Assembly: GCF_036088315.1 (NCBI RefSeq)
Contig: NZ_CP107996.1
Coordinates: 4,547,501-4,611,500 of the forward strand
DNA: 64,000 nucleotides
Direction: 5' to 3'
Source of the DNA: Streptomyces sp. NBC_00344
GTDB lineage: Bacteria; Actinomycetota; Actinomycetes; Streptomycetales; Streptomycetaceae
The notes below the pieces were generated by a model. The model worked only from the letters and a program-made list of their open reading frames with translations. It made no database searches and was not told where the DNA came from. The translations under genes were made by a program, and so were the position numbers. This document shows positions 9,761 through 19,215 of the stretch, in pieces (position 1 is the first letter of the stretch; each line of letters begins with the position of its first letter).

Positions 9761-11634
9761 CCACGTGCCGACTGACCACGGCCCAAGCCCTGGTCCGCTT
9801 TCTGGCCCGCCAGTACACCGAGCGCGACGGACAGCGGCAGCGTCTGGTCGCCGCCACCTGGGGGATCTTCGGCCATGGGAACGTCGCGGGAATCGGACAG
9901 GCGCTGGTCGAGGCGGGCGCCGATGAGATGCCGTACCACCAGGGCCGCAACGAACAGGCCATGGTGCACGCGGCCGTCGGCTACGCCCGCCAGTCGGACC
10001 GGCTGTCCGCGCATGCCGTGACCACGTCCATCGGTCCGGGCGCGACCAATCTGGTCACCGGGGCCGCCCTCGCCACCATCAACCACCTGCCGGTCCTGCT
10101 GCTCCCCGGCGACACCTTCGCCACCCGCCCCGCCGACCCGGTGCTCCAGCAGCTCGAGGTCCCTCATGCGGGTGAGATGTCCGTCAACGACTGTCTCCGG
10201 CCCGTGTCGAAGTACTTCGACCGGATCACCCGACCGGAGGCTCTGATCCCGGCCGCGCTCGCGGCCGTGCGGGTGCTCGCGGACCCGGCCGGCACCGGAG
10301 CGGTGACGCTCGCGCTTCCGCAGGACGTACAGGCCGAGGCATACGACTGGCCCCAGGAGTTCTTCGCCGAACGAGTCTGGCGGGTGCGCCGTCAGGTCCC
10401 CGACGAGGCGGAGCTCGAAGCGGCGGCCGATGCCATCCGGGCCGCCCGGCACCCGCTCGTCGTGGCGGGCGGAGGTGTTCATCACAGCGGCGCCGAGGAC
10501 GCCCTGCGGTCCTTCGCCGAGACCACCGGCATTCCGGTCGCCTCCACGCAGGCGGGCAAGGGGTCGCTGCCGCACGACCATCCGGCCGATGTGGGCGGCA
10601 TCGGCCACACCGGGACCGCCACCGCCGACGAACTCGCCCGCGCCGCCGACCTGGTGATCGGCGTCGGCACCCGCTACTCCGACTTCACCACAGCATCCGC
10701 GACCCTCTTCCAGCACCCGGGAGTGCGCTTCGTCAACCTCAACATCACCGGCTTCGACGCCCACAAGCTGGCCGCGCTCCCGCTGGTCGGGGACGCCCGC
10801 ACCTCGCTCCACCTGCTGACCGGAATCCTGCGGAACCACCGGGTGGCGCCCGGCTACGAGAGCGCGTACCACGAGGCCAAGGCCGGCTGGGAGAAGCAGG
10901 TGAGCGCCGCCTTCGCGGTGGACCGCGAGGAGGCACCGCCCACCCAGACCCAGGTCCTCGGGGTGCTCGACGCCACCGTCACCGAAGCCGACATCGTCAT
11001 CAACGCGGCCGGATCACTCCCCGGTGACCTGCACAAACTCTGGCGGACCCGCTCCCGTGACCAGTACCACGTCGAGTACGGCTACTCCTGCATGGGCTAC
11101 GAGATCCCGGCCGCGATCGGCGTCCAGCTCGCGGCTCCCGGCCGGCCGGTCTGGGCGCTGGTCGGGGACGGCACCTATCTGATGAATCCCACCGAGATCG
11201 TCACCGCCGTCCAGGAGGGGCTGCCGGTCAACATCGTGGTTCTGCAGAACCACGGATACGCCTCCATCGGAGGTCTCTCCGAGTCGGTGGGCGCCGAGCG
11301 CTTCGCCACCGGCTACCGCTTCCGGGCCCCGGACGGGACGTACACCGGAGACCCGCTGCCGGTCGACCTGGCCGCCAACGCGGCGAGTCTCGGGCTGACC
11401 GTCCTCCGAGCGAAGACCGTCGGTGAGCTGCGTGAAGCTCTGGCCACCGCTCGTGCGTCGGACCGGCCCACATGTGTCTACGTGGAGACCGAAACGGCAG
11501 ACACTGTGTCGGGGCCGCCCCCGGCCCAGGCGTGGTGGGATGTTCCGGTGGCCGAGACCGCGACCCGCCCGTCGGCGGTCGAAGCCCGGGAGGAGTACGA
11601 CCGGCAGGTCGCAGCCCGACGACGCCATCTCTAA
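9757..11634 (+). CDS. iolD: 3D-(3,5/4)-trihydroxycyclohexane-1,2-dione acylhydrolase
   Basis: A thiamine-diphosphate enzyme that hydrolytically opens the diketo-inositol ring to 5-deoxy-glucuronate. The 625 residues show the acetolactate-synthase-like layout. The N-terminal domain carries the catalytic-glutamate region PYHQGRNEQAMVHAAVGYAR. A central cofactor-fold domain (PLVVAGGGVHHSGA) follows. The C-terminal ThDP motif begins GDGTYLMNPTEIVTA near residue 470 and ends in VVLQN. ATG 9757 sits in an ATGA overlap with iolB and has GGAGGA upstream. Operon position supports IolD over acetolactate synthase. Confidence 0.93.
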   Translation: MTTCRLTTAQALVRFLARQYTERDGQRQRLVAATWGIFGHGNVAGIGQALVEAGADEMPYHQGRNEQAMVHAAVGYARQSDRLSAHAVTTSIGPGATNLVTGAALATINHLPVLLLPGDTFATRPADPVLQQLEVPHAGEMSVNDCLRPVSKYFDRITRPEALIPAALAAVRVLADPAGTGAVTLALPQDVQAEAYDWPQEFFAERVWRVRRQVPDEAELEAAADAIRAARHPLVVAGGGVHHSGAEDALRSFAETTGIPVASTQAGKGSLPHDHPADVGGIGHTGTATADELARAADLVIGVGTRYSDFTTASATLFQHPGVRFVNLNITGFDAHKLAALPLVGDARTSLHLLTGILRNHRVAPGYESAYHEAKAGWEKQVSAAFAVDREEAPPTQTQVLGVLDATVTEADIVINAAGSLPGDLHKLWRTRSRDQYHVEYGYSCMGYEIPAAIGVQLAAPGRPVWALVGDGTYLMNPTEIVTAVQEGLPVNIVVLQNHGYASIGGLSESVGAERFATGYRFRAPDGTYTGDPLPVDLAANAASLGLTVLRAKTVGELREALATARASDRPTCVYVETETADTVSGPPPAQAWWDVPVAETATRPSAVEAREEYDRQVAARRRHL

Positions 11635-11645
11635 GGAGCGCATCT

Positions 11646-13145
11646 ATGAAGACCCTCAACCACTGGATCGGTGGCAAGACCGTCGAGGGCACGTCGGGCA
11701 ACTGGGGCCCGGTCACCGATCCGGCGACCGGCGCCGTCACCACCCGGGTGGCGCTGGCATCGGTCGACGAGGTGGACACGGCGGTCGCATCGGCGAAGGC
11801 CGCGTACGAGACCTGGGGGACGTCCTCGCTCTCCGCCCGCACCGCCGTCCTGTTCCGTTACCGCGCGCTGCTCGACGCCCACCGCGACGAGATCGCCGCG
11901 CTGATCACCGCCGAGCACGGCAAGGTGCATTCCGACGCGCTCGGCGAGGTCGCCCGCGGGCTGGAGATCGTGGAGCTGGCCTGCGGTATCACCACCCAGC
12001 TCAAGGGCGAGCTGTCGACCGAGGTCTCCACCCGCGTCGACGTCTCATCCATCCGCCAGGCGGTCGGTGTCGTCGCGGGCATCACGCCCTTCAATTTCCC
12101 GGCCATGGTGCCGATGTGGATGTTCCCGCTGGCCATCGCCTGTGGCAACACCTTCGTGCTGAAGCCCAGCGAGAAGGACCCCTCGGCCGCGAACCTGCTG
12201 GCCGAGCTCGCGGCCGAGGCCGGTCTGCCGGACGGTGTGCTCAACGTCCTGCACGGGGACAAGACCGCCGTCGACGGGCTGCTCAACCACCCCGACGTCG
12301 CCGCGGTCTCCTTCGTCGGGTCGACCCCGATCGCCCGCTACATCCACGCCACCGCGTCCGCCAACGGCAAGCGCGTCCAGGCGCTGGGCGGCGCCAAGAA
12401 CCACATGCTGGTCCTTCCGGACGCCGATCTCGACGCCGCCGCCGACGCGGCGGTGTCCGCCGCGTACGGCTCCGCCGGCGAGCGCTGCATGGCGATCTCC
12501 GCCGTCGTGGCAGTCGCCTCCATCGCCGACGAACTCGTCGGGAAGATCCGCGAGCGCGCCGAGCGGATCACGATCGGCCCCGGCAACGACCCGTCGTCCG
12601 AGATGGGCCCGCTGATCACCGCCGCCCACCGCGACAAGGTCGCCTCCTACGTCACAGGCGCCGCCGCCCAGGGCGCCGACGTGGTGCTGGACGGCACCGG
12701 GTACACGGTCGATGGCCACGAGGACGGCCACTGGATCGGCCTCTCCCTGCTCGACAACGTCTCCACCACGTCGGACGCCTACCGGGACGAGATCTTCGGT
12801 CCTGTGCTGTGTGTGCTGCGCGTCGACACCTACGAGGACGGTGTCGCCCTGATGAACGCGTCGCCCTTCGGGAACGGCACCGCGATCTTCACCCGGGACG
12901 GCGGCGCCGCACGCCGCTTCCAGCTGGAGATCGAGGCCGGCATGGTCGGCGTCAACGTCCCGATCCCGGTCCCGGTCGGCTACCACTCCTTCGGCGGCTG
13001 GAAGGACTCCCTCTTCGGCGACCACCACATCTACGGGAACGACGGCGTGCACTTCTACACCCGCGGGAAGGTCGTCACCACCCGCTGGCCGGACCCGGCC
13101 GACGCGCCTGCCGGGGTGGACCTCGGGTTCCCGCGCAACCACTGA
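11646..13145 (+). CDS. mmsA: CoA-acylating methylmalonate-semialdehyde dehydrogenase
   Basis: An aldehyde dehydrogenase of 499 residues that converts malonate semialdehyde, the final inositol product, to acetyl-CoA. It can also act on methylmalonate semialdehyde. ITPFNFPAMVPMWMFP and the catalytic C281 in SAGERCMAIS are characteristic of the CoA-acylating MmsA/IolA branch. The usual active-site glutamate is replaced in the family context LGGAKNHMLVLPDAD. ATG 11646 has AAGGAG at 11633-11638. It is the last gene of the iol operon in this window. Confidence 0.93.
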   Translation: MKTLNHWIGGKTVEGTSGNWGPVTDPATGAVTTRVALASVDEVDTAVASAKAAYETWGTSSLSARTAVLFRYRALLDAHRDEIAALITAEHGKVHSDALGEVARGLEIVELACGITTQLKGELSTEVSTRVDVSSIRQAVGVVAGITPFNFPAMVPMWMFPLAIACGNTFVLKPSEKDPSAANLLAELAAEAGLPDGVLNVLHGDKTAVDGLLNHPDVAAVSFVGSTPIARYIHATASANGKRVQALGGAKNHMLVLPDADLDAAADAAVSAAYGSAGERCMAISAVVAVASIADELVGKIRERAERITIGPGNDPSSEMGPLITAAHRDKVASYVTGAAAQGADVVLDGTGYTVDGHEDGHWIGLSLLDNVSTTSDAYRDEIFGPVLCVLRVDTYEDGVALMNASPFGNGTAIFTRDGGAARRFQLEIEAGMVGVNVPIPVPVGYHSFGGWKDSLFGDHHIYGNDGVHFYTRGKVVTTRWPDPADAPAGVDLGFPRNH

Positions 13146-13292
13146 GCGCGGGCGGGGGACCCGCCGGGATGTCCTGGCGGTGAACTCTCCGGGAACTCCG
13201 GCTCGAGCGGGACTCGGACGGCAGTTCGGGGTGCGGCCGTTGCCTAGCATGAGCGGCGCCGCCCCCTCTGCCGTCCGAAACGGAGCCCCTCT

Positions 13293-14522
13293 GTGCCCAG
13301 CCGCGCCGGTTCCACGGAGGCCGCCGCCGTGCGCCCGCGCATATGGGCGGCGATGGCCGTACTGGCAGTCGCCGCCACCGCGACCCTGGGCGCCTTCATC
13401 GCGGACGACGGGCCGGCCGGCCCGTCACCGCACTCCGGGCCGGCGTCCGGCGGCCCCCGGCACACCGCCGTCACGGTCTCTCCCGGTTCCTGCGGCCGGG
13501 GCTGGACCGGGTCCCGCTCCGGCACCCAGGTCTTCGACCTGCGCAACACCTCGACCGGTCCGGCCGAGGTGGATCTCATGGACCCGGAAACCGGCGCCGT
13601 CTACGGCGAGGTGGAAGGTCTGGCGCCCGGCACGGTCCGCGAGATGCGGGTGGCACTCGGCGGCGGTTCGTACGCCTTCAGATGCCTGCCCGACGACGCC
13701 GACGCGGTGACGGGACCGACCGTCCGCGTCTTTGGCCGGGCCGCCGGCGGCCCGCACGCGGTGCCGGTGACCGCGCACGATCTCGTGGAGCCGGCCCTGG
13801 CCTACCAGCGGTGGGTCGGGGCGAGGACGGTGGAGCTCGCCCGCCGGACGGACGTACTGCGAAAGGCCGTCGACAGCGGCGACCTCGACGCGGCCCGGAA
13901 GGCATGGCTGCCCGCCCATCTGGTCTACGAGCGGATGGGCGCCGCCTACGGCACCTTCGGCGACTCCGACGCCGTGATCAACGGCAGCGGGGCCGGGCTG
14001 CCCAAGGGCATCCATGACCGGGACTTCCAGGGCTTCCACCGCCTGGAGTACGGGCTGTGGCACGGAGAGTCCGCCGCAGCGCTGCGCGCGCCCGCCGGCC
14101 GACTCGCACAGGCCGTACACGCGCTGCGGGACGGCTGGCCGCAGCAGCGGATGGATCCGGCCGACCTGGGGCTGCGCGCGCACGAGATCCTGGAGAACAC
14201 CGAGCAGTTCGAACTCACCGGGCGCACCGACCACGGCAGTGGCACCGGCCTCGCCACCGCCCGCGCCAACCTCGACGGCACTCGTGAACTGCTCAGCGTG
14301 CTGCGTCCGCTGCTCACCTCCCGCTACCCGGCCCTGCCGCGGCTGGACTCCTGGCTGGACCGCACGCAGCGCACCCTGGACGCTTCGGACCACGGCGGCC
14401 GCTGGACGCCTGTCGGCCGGCTGTCCCGCGCGGACCGCGAACGGCTCAACAGCGATATCGGCGAGGCGGTGGAGCGGCTCTCGTCGGTCGCGGCCATCTG
14501 CGATCTGCGGAGGACGGCATGA
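13293..14522 (+). CDS. efeO: EfeO-type iron-uptake lipoprotein/periplasmic protein
   Basis: Extracytoplasmic iron-binding component of the EfeUOB ferrous-iron system. The N-terminus has a signal anchor ([21 protein letters not shown]). A cupredoxin-like domain with weak metal ligands covers about residues 50-155. An imelysin/M75 domain follows, with the family HxxE motif (H297-E300 in [10 protein letters not shown]). GTG 13293 is taken as start; a second GTG at 13329 would also leave a signal segment. Its stop overlaps efeB (ATGA). No ferrous permease EfeU is encoded next to it, unlike the usual three-gene operon. Confidence 0.88.
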   Translation: MPSRAGSTEAAAVRPRIWAAMAVLAVAATATLGAFIADDGPAGPSPHSGPASGGPRHTAVTVSPGSCGRGWTGSRSGTQVFDLRNTSTGPAEVDLMDPETGAVYGEVEGLAPGTVREMRVALGGGSYAFRCLPDDADAVTGPTVRVFGRAAGGPHAVPVTAHDLVEPALAYQRWVGARTVELARRTDVLRKAVDSGDLDAARKAWLPAHLVYERMGAAYGTFGDSDAVINGSGAGLPKGIHDRDFQGFHRLEYGLWHGESAAALRAPAGRLAQAVHALRDGWPQQRMDPADLGLRAHEILENTEQFELTGRTDHGSGTGLATARANLDGTRELLSVLRPLLTSRYPALPRLDSWLDRTQRTLDASDHGGRWTPVGRLSRADRERLNSDIGEAVERLSSVAAICDLRRTA

Positions 14523-15748
14523 ACGAGGTACGACGGCGCGGCTTCCTGCGGGGCGCGGCCATGGGTGTGGGGTCGGCGGTGGCAGCGGCCGGACTGGTGG
14601 GGGCGGACCGGCCGGCTGCCGGCGGGGCGCCCGCCGGGCAGGACGCCGCCACCGCCGGATTTCACGGGGCCAACCAGGCCGGGATCCTCCGCCCCTCGCA
14701 GCGGGCCACCGCGTTCGTCGCCTTCGACGTGACGGCGGACGGCCGCAGAGAGCTCACCGAACTGCTCCGCACTCTCACCGGACGGGCTCGTTTCCTGACG
14801 GCCGGAGGCACCCCGCCCTCGCCGGGGATCACCGCACCGCCCACCGACTCCGGGGTGCTCGGACCGAAGGTCCCCGCGGGCGGTCTCACGGTCACGGCCG
14901 GTGTCGGCGCCTCGCTCTTCGACGGACGCTTCGGGCTGCGGAGCCGCCGGCCGCTGCGGCTCACCTCGATGCCGTCCTTCCCCGACGACGATCTCGATCC
15001 CGCCGTGTGCCACGGCGACCTCAGTCTGCAGTTCAGCGCGGAGAGCCCCGATGTGGTGCTGCACGCGCTGCGCGACGTCGCCCGGCACACCAGGGGCGGG
15101 ATGCAGGTGCGCTGGCGCATGGACGGCTTCACCAGCCCGTCCCGGCCGAGCGGAACACCGCGCAATCACCTGGGCTTCAAGGACGGCATCGCCAACCCGG
15201 ACAGCGGCGACGGGCCGTCGATGGACCGTCTCGTCTGGGTGGACGCCGCCGGCGCCGAACCGGACTGGACCACCGGCGGCAGCTACCAGGTGGTGCGGCT
15301 GATCCGGATGCTGGTGGAGTTCTGGGACCGGGTCTCGATCACCGAGCAGGAGCGCATGTTCGGCCGTAACCGGGACACCGGGGCACCGCTCGACGGGACG
15401 GGCGAGTTCGACGCACCGAAGTATCCGCAGGACCCCAAGGGCGATGTCATCCCGCTGGACAGCCACATCCGGCTGGCCAACCCCCGTACTCCGACGACCG
15501 ATTCCCAGCGGATCCTGCGCCGCGCGTACAACTACGACCGGGGCATGGACTCCAACGGCAATCTCGACATGGGGCTGCTCTTCTGCTGCTACCAGCAGGA
15601 CCTGGCCCGGCAGTTCGAGACCGTGCAGAAGCGGCTGGCCGGTGAACCGCTGGTGGACTACGTCAGGCCGTTCGGCGGTGGTTACTTCTTCGCGCTGCCC
15701 GGTGTGCGGGACCGCACCGACTGGCTGGGGCGGACCCTGCTCGCCTGA
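14519..15748 (+). CDS. efeB: Tat-exported Dyp-type peroxidase, EfeB
   Basis: A haem peroxidase of the deferrochelatase/EfeB branch. It has a twin-arginine signal ([22 protein letters not shown]), so it folds with haem before export. The Dyp hallmark GxxDG is GFKDG at residues 219-223. The proximal-histidine region [10 protein letters not shown] places H316 as haem ligand and R318 nearby. The C-terminus [12 protein letters not shown] is typical. Length, 409 aa, is normal. It is translationally coupled to efeO. Confidence 0.93.
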   Translation: MNEVRRRGFLRGAAMGVGSAVAAAGLVGADRPAAGGAPAGQDAATAGFHGANQAGILRPSQRATAFVAFDVTADGRRELTELLRTLTGRARFLTAGGTPPSPGITAPPTDSGVLGPKVPAGGLTVTAGVGASLFDGRFGLRSRRPLRLTSMPSFPDDDLDPAVCHGDLSLQFSAESPDVVLHALRDVARHTRGGMQVRWRMDGFTSPSRPSGTPRNHLGFKDGIANPDSGDGPSMDRLVWVDAAGAEPDWTTGGSYQVVRLIRMLVEFWDRVSITEQERMFGRNRDTGAPLDGTGEFDAPKYPQDPKGDVIPLDSHIRLANPRTPTTDSQRILRRAYNYDRGMDSNGNLDMGLLFCCYQQDLARQFETVQKRLAGEPLVDYVRPFGGGYFFALPGVRDRTDWLGRTLLA

Positions 15749-15765
15749 GGAATTCCTGACCGGCT

Positions 15766-15776
15766 GTTCACCCCGG
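15766..15776 (+). promoter_or_regulatory. possible single PHO-box repeat unit
   Basis: GTTCACCCCGG matches the conserved core (GTTCACC) of the 11-nt direct-repeat unit bound by PhoP in Streptomyces, about 95 nt before the phosphoesterase start. The next 11-nt unit matches poorly, and PhoP normally needs at least two. This is a weak call kept because the downstream product is a phosphate-releasing enzyme. Confidence 0.25.
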
Positions 15777-15868
15777 CGACATGACCGGGCAGCCGTCCGG
15801 TCGCCGGTCTGCCGAAACATCGCACTCCGCAGGATCACGGCGACAGTCGACAGCGGAGGCACACGAGC

Positions 15869-17749
15869 ATGGTCAGCACAGGAAGAACCACGGGACCCGG
15901 GCGCCGGGCGGTGCGCTGGGGGGCGCTTGCCGGGGCAGCGGCGCTCACCGTTCTCGGGGGTGCGCTCCCCGCGTCGGCCGACAGGTACGGCCACCACGGG
16001 AGCGGCGCGGCAGCCACCCCGGTCAAGCACCTGGTGGTGATCTTCCAGGAGAACGTGTCCTTCGACCACTACTTCGCCACCTACCCGAAGGCGGCGAACA
16101 CCGACGGCACCACGTTCACCGCCGACCGGAACACGCCGCGGAACATCAACACCCTCAGCAACGCGGGGCTGCTGAAGAAGAACCCCAACCTCTACGCGCC
16201 CGGGCGGCTGTCCTCGCAGCAGGCCATGACCTGTGACCAGAACCACAGCTACGGACCCGAGCAGTACGCGGCGAACAGCGGCAGGGCCGACCAGTACGTC
16301 CAGAACACCGACTCCGGCAAGTGCTCGGGCAATCTGTTCGGCGAGCCCGGCCTGGTGATGGACTACTACGACGGCAACACCGTCACCGGACTGTGGAACT
16401 ACGCCCAGCACTACTCGCTCGGCGACAACTCCTACAGCTCCACCTACGGCCCCTCGACACCCGGTGCGCTCAACCTGATATCCGGCCAGACCCATGGCGT
16501 GGTCTCCGTCGACCCGGCGTCCGGCACCGAGCACCCGAAGCAGACGGCCACCCCCGACCCGTACACGGTCGTCACCCCGGACGCCAAGGGCGTCGGCACG
16601 GTCACCAACGACCCCGACCCCGCTTACGACGACTGCTCGGACGCCGACCACACCAGCAAGAACGCGCTCGCCTCGATGCAGGGCGGCAACATCGGCGACC
16701 TGCTCAACAGGAAGAACGTCAGCTGGGGATGGTTCCAGGGCGGCTTCCGCCCCAGCACCGCGTGGAACGGCAAGCAGGGTGACTACGCCAGGTGCGCGGG
16801 CACCACCCACACCAACGTGGGCGGCGCCGCTTCCGTCGACTACAGCCCGCACCACTCGCCCTTCCAGTACTACAGGTCGACGTCCAACCCGCACCACCTC
16901 CCGCCGGCGAACGCCCGCGAGATCGGCCACAGCGGGCAGGCGAACCACAACTACGACCTGACCGACTTCGACACCGCCCTGCAGGCCGGCCGGCTTCCGG
17001 CGGTGAGCTTCCTGAAGGCGTCGGAGTTCCAGGACGGCCACGCCGGCTACTCCGACCCGGTCGACGAACAGCACTTCCTCGTCGGGCAGATCAACAAGCT
17101 GCAGAAGTCGTCGCAGTGGAAGGACACCGCTGTCGTCGTCGCCTACGACGACTCCGACGGCTGGTACGACCACGCCTACGCCAAGCCGCAGAACGGTTCC
17201 AAGGACACCAAGGCCGGATCCAGCGGCAAAGCCGCCGACAGCCCCGCCTGTCAGGCGGGGCCCTCGTCAGCGGGCGGCTACTCCGACCGCTGCGGCCCCG
17301 GCACCCGTCAGCCGCTGCTGGTCATCTCCCCGTACAGCAAGGTCAACTCGGTCGATCACACGCGCACCGAGCAGGCATCGATCACCAGGTTCATCGAGGA
17401 CAACTGGCGCACGGGACGAGTGGGTGACGCCTCCTTCGACACCCGCGCCGGTTCGCTGACGTCGGCCTTCGACTTCCGGCACCCGAACAACAAGCAGGTG
17501 CTGCTCAACACGGACGGCTCGGTGAAGTCGGTCCGGCACATCCCGAAGCAGTCGTCGCACCCCGCTCATCCGCAGGACGCGGTGGCGACGCAGGCGGGGA
17601 TGGGGTCCCGCTCGGAGATCGCCACGCAGGACCTCACCGGCGGTGCGCCGTCGGCGGCCCTCCTGCCGGCCGGCATCACCGCCGCGCTGGTGGCTGCCGG
17701 CGGTGTCGCCTTCACGGTCCACCGCCGCAGGACCCGTACCGGCCGCTGA
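15869..17749 (+). CDS. exported phosphoesterase (phospholipase C/acid phosphatase family), membrane-anchored
   Basis: A 626-residue secreted phosphoesterase of the PF04185 type. A signal peptide (residues 1-38, ending ALPASA) is followed directly by the family start HLVVIFQENVSFDHYF. Metal-ligand segments appear as FLKASEFQDGHAGYSDPVDEQ and VVVAYDDSDGWYDH, then RQPLLVISPYSKVNSVDHT. A C-terminal helix (LLPAGITAALVAAGGVAFTV) with a basic tail RRRTRTGR suggests it stays on the outer membrane face. It would hydrolyse phosphate esters or phospholipids outside the cell. ATG 15869 has GGAGG upstream. It is followed by a strong hairpin. Confidence 0.88.
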   Translation: MVSTGRTTGPGRRAVRWGALAGAAALTVLGGALPASADRYGHHGSGAAATPVKHLVVIFQENVSFDHYFATYPKAANTDGTTFTADRNTPRNINTLSNAGLLKKNPNLYAPGRLSSQQAMTCDQNHSYGPEQYAANSGRADQYVQNTDSGKCSGNLFGEPGLVMDYYDGNTVTGLWNYAQHYSLGDNSYSSTYGPSTPGALNLISGQTHGVVSVDPASGTEHPKQTATPDPYTVVTPDAKGVGTVTNDPDPAYDDCSDADHTSKNALASMQGGNIGDLLNRKNVSWGWFQGGFRPSTAWNGKQGDYARCAGTTHTNVGGAASVDYSPHHSPFQYYRSTSNPHHLPPANAREIGHSGQANHNYDLTDFDTALQAGRLPAVSFLKASEFQDGHAGYSDPVDEQHFLVGQINKLQKSSQWKDTAVVVAYDDSDGWYDHAYAKPQNGSKDTKAGSSGKAADSPACQAGPSSAGGYSDRCGPGTRQPLLVISPYSKVNSVDHTRTEQASITRFIEDNWRTGRVGDASFDTRAGSLTSAFDFRHPNNKQVLLNTDGSVKSVRHIPKQSSHPAHPQDAVATQAGMGSRSEIATQDLTGGAPSAALLPAGITAALVAAGGVAFTVHRRRTRTGR

Positions 17750-17771
17750 GTTGCGGCGGCGGGGGTTGCTT

Positions 17772-17818
17772 CCACGCGGTGGGTGCGGACACGATGCCCG
17801 ACCGCACCCACCGCGTGG
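17772..17818 (+). terminator. long perfect hairpin terminator
   Basis: CCACGCGGTGGGTGCGG (17772-17788) pairs perfectly with 17802-17818, a 17-bp stem with a 13-nt loop, 22 nt after the phosphoesterase stop. There is no T-tract, but stem length and position mark it as a terminator. Confidence 0.8.
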
Positions 17819-18149
17819 GGTCTCCGGCGCACCGGGAGATCTCCGTGAGCGGGACGGCCGAACGCGCTGAAGTCAGGATCAGACTCGGGCTGCGCAACGG
17901 AAGCAGTTTCACCGGAGGGCGCTGCGGAGCACACGGTGCGGTCGCGAGGGTGTCCAGGTTGTTCGTCACACAACGATCTTGGATACCCTCGTTTTACGTC
18001 TCTCCGGGCACCCCTTGGAATAGATCTTCTAGGGTGACCTGAACCTCATGTTTCACTCAACTGCCGTGACGGGAAAGCGAGTCGCTCCCTAGGGTCAGTT
18101 CCTGACGGTCGCCGGGGCCGCTTTCTTCGAGAGAAACACGGGGAAATAC
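17819..18149. other. gene-free leader region of the secreted-protein locus
   Basis: No gene is recognised. The segment 17960-18110 is clearly AT-richer than its surroundings and contains the direct repeat CTAGGGT (near 18028 and 18093). It ends in the ribosome site GGGGAA before GTG 18150. It probably holds the promoter for the downstream secreted protein and lipoprotein. Confidence 0.4.
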
Positions 18150-18248
18150 GTGCGCCCCATACCCAAGATCGTCGCAGTCGGCTGCGCCGTCGCCGCACTT
18201 GCCGCTGTGGGTGCTGTACCCGCCAGTGCCGGGAGGTCCATCCGATGA
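18150..18248 (+). pseudogene. signal-peptide fragment, out of frame with its mature protein
   Basis: GTG 18150, preceded by GGGGAA, opens a 32-codon frame reading MRPIPKIVAVGCAVAALAAV then GAVPASAGRSIR and stop. This is a textbook Sec signal peptide with a cleavage site after PASA. The stop (18246-18248) overlaps the ATG of the next frame at 18245. One extra base near 18230 (GCC-GGG read as GCC-GCG-G) would join it in frame as PASA-AEVHPMSC to the downstream domain. So this is probably the 5' part of a gene broken by a 1-nt deletion, or by a sequencing error. Confidence 0.6.
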
Positions 18249-18664
18249 GCTGCCCGCCCGACCGGGGCTACGACTTCTCGGGCAGCTACACGTATTACAG
18301 GGACATGGAACCCCGTTCCGGCGGGGACAGCGGCACGACGATCAGCATCACCTTCCACAAGGGCAAGGCGACGACGTCGACGGTCGGCGGGGCGGTCTCC
18401 GGCGAAGCCAAGGTGGTGTTCGTCAAGGCGTCGGCTGAGTTCGACTGCCATTTCGCCTGGCAGTGGACGAACAGCTCCACCCACACGTGGTCGTGGAAGG
18501 TGCCGAATACGATGAAGCACGGTTACCTGCACGCCGGGGTGAAGGCCAGGTACACGAAGTGGAACCACAACACCACCGAGCCCAACTGCAAGACCAAGGT
18601 GCTGCACAAGGGAACGGCGCGGCTGGTCTGCAACGGCCGCGAGACGTGGCACGGGAAAAGCTGA
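18245..18664 (+). CDS. small secreted protein of unknown function (mature part)
   Basis: I do not recognise a named family. The 139 residues begin MSCPPDRGYDFSGSYTYYRD and show GGDSGTTISITFHKGKATT, an aromatic and His-rich middle (CHFAWQWTNSSTHTWSWKVP), and four cysteines suggesting disulfides. The composition, rich in Ser, Thr, Trp and Tyr, resembles exported Streptomyces proteins. The ATG start lacks a signal peptide of its own. The signal lies one frame over, immediately upstream, so the product is probably exported only if the reading frame is restored. Its TGA overlaps the next gene's ATG by one base. Confidence 0.6.
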   Translation: MSCPPDRGYDFSGSYTYYRDMEPRSGGDSGTTISITFHKGKATTSTVGGAVSGEAKVVFVKASAEFDCHFAWQWTNSSTHTWSWKVPNTMKHGYLHAGVKARYTKWNHNTTEPNCKTKVLHKGTARLVCNGRETWHGKS

Positions 18665-19119
18665 TGCGCAGCGCAGGGATCGTTCTGCTGGTGGTGTCCG
18701 CCGCTGTGGTGTCCGGGTGCAGCGGCGGGAAGAGTACGCCGACTTCGCCGAGTGCCTCGAAGGCAGCGGCGCTGGTGTCCGATCCGGAGATTCCTGAGAA
18801 GGGTGCTAAGACACCGGGCCGGCTGGGTCCGGGGACGGTGAAGCTGCCCGTGGCTGCGGACCGGATTGCCGCATTGTCCGTGCGGTATGACTGTCTCGGT
18901 CCCTCGGGTGGTCTGAAGGTCAGTAATGGGACAGCGCTGCGCGCCGGGGTCGAAGGGTGTGACGACAGCGCCACCTACGGTGCCTCGATGAAGACGAAGG
19001 ACCTGGATGGCCGGAAGTTCGGCGGTACGGTCAAGATCGAGGTCGACAAGCGGACGCGGTGGCGCGTTTCCGTCAGCATCACCGACAAGGATGGCGTCAA
19101 ACAGACAGTCCATAGCTGA
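18664..19119 (+). CDS. putative lipoprotein of unknown function
   Basis: A 151-residue protein with a lipoprotein signal. Positively charged MRSAG, hydrophobic IVLLVVSAAVV and lipobox VSGC predict acylation of C19. A Ser/Pro/Thr linker (GGKSTPTSPSASK) leads to a small beta-rich domain (TVKLPVAADRIAALSVRYDC, TVKIEVDKRTRWRVSVSITD). ATG 18664 shares one base with the stop of the preceding secreted-protein gene, so the two are co-translated. Binding or enzymatic motifs are not seen. It may be the membrane-tethered partner of the secreted protein. Confidence 0.72.
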   Translation: MRSAGIVLLVVSAAVVSGCSGGKSTPTSPSASKAAALVSDPEIPEKGAKTPGRLGPGTVKLPVAADRIAALSVRYDCLGPSGGLKVSNGTALRAGVEGCDDSATYGASMKTKDLDGRKFGGTVKIEVDKRTRWRVSVSITDKDGVKQTVHS

Positions 19120-19215
19120 GTTTGACTCTGCCGGGGATCTTGGAGTTGCCCGGTGCGTCGGCGTGACTGGTGGGCATGCTCGGGGTGTTCCGAGAGCCTA
19201 TGCAGTTGTCGAGGT

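Noticed and set aside
14324..17173. 949-codon minus-strand frame across efeB and the phosphoesterase
   Set aside because: Val/Gly/Arg-rich shadow without motifs. The plus-strand genes have signal peptides and catalytic signatures.
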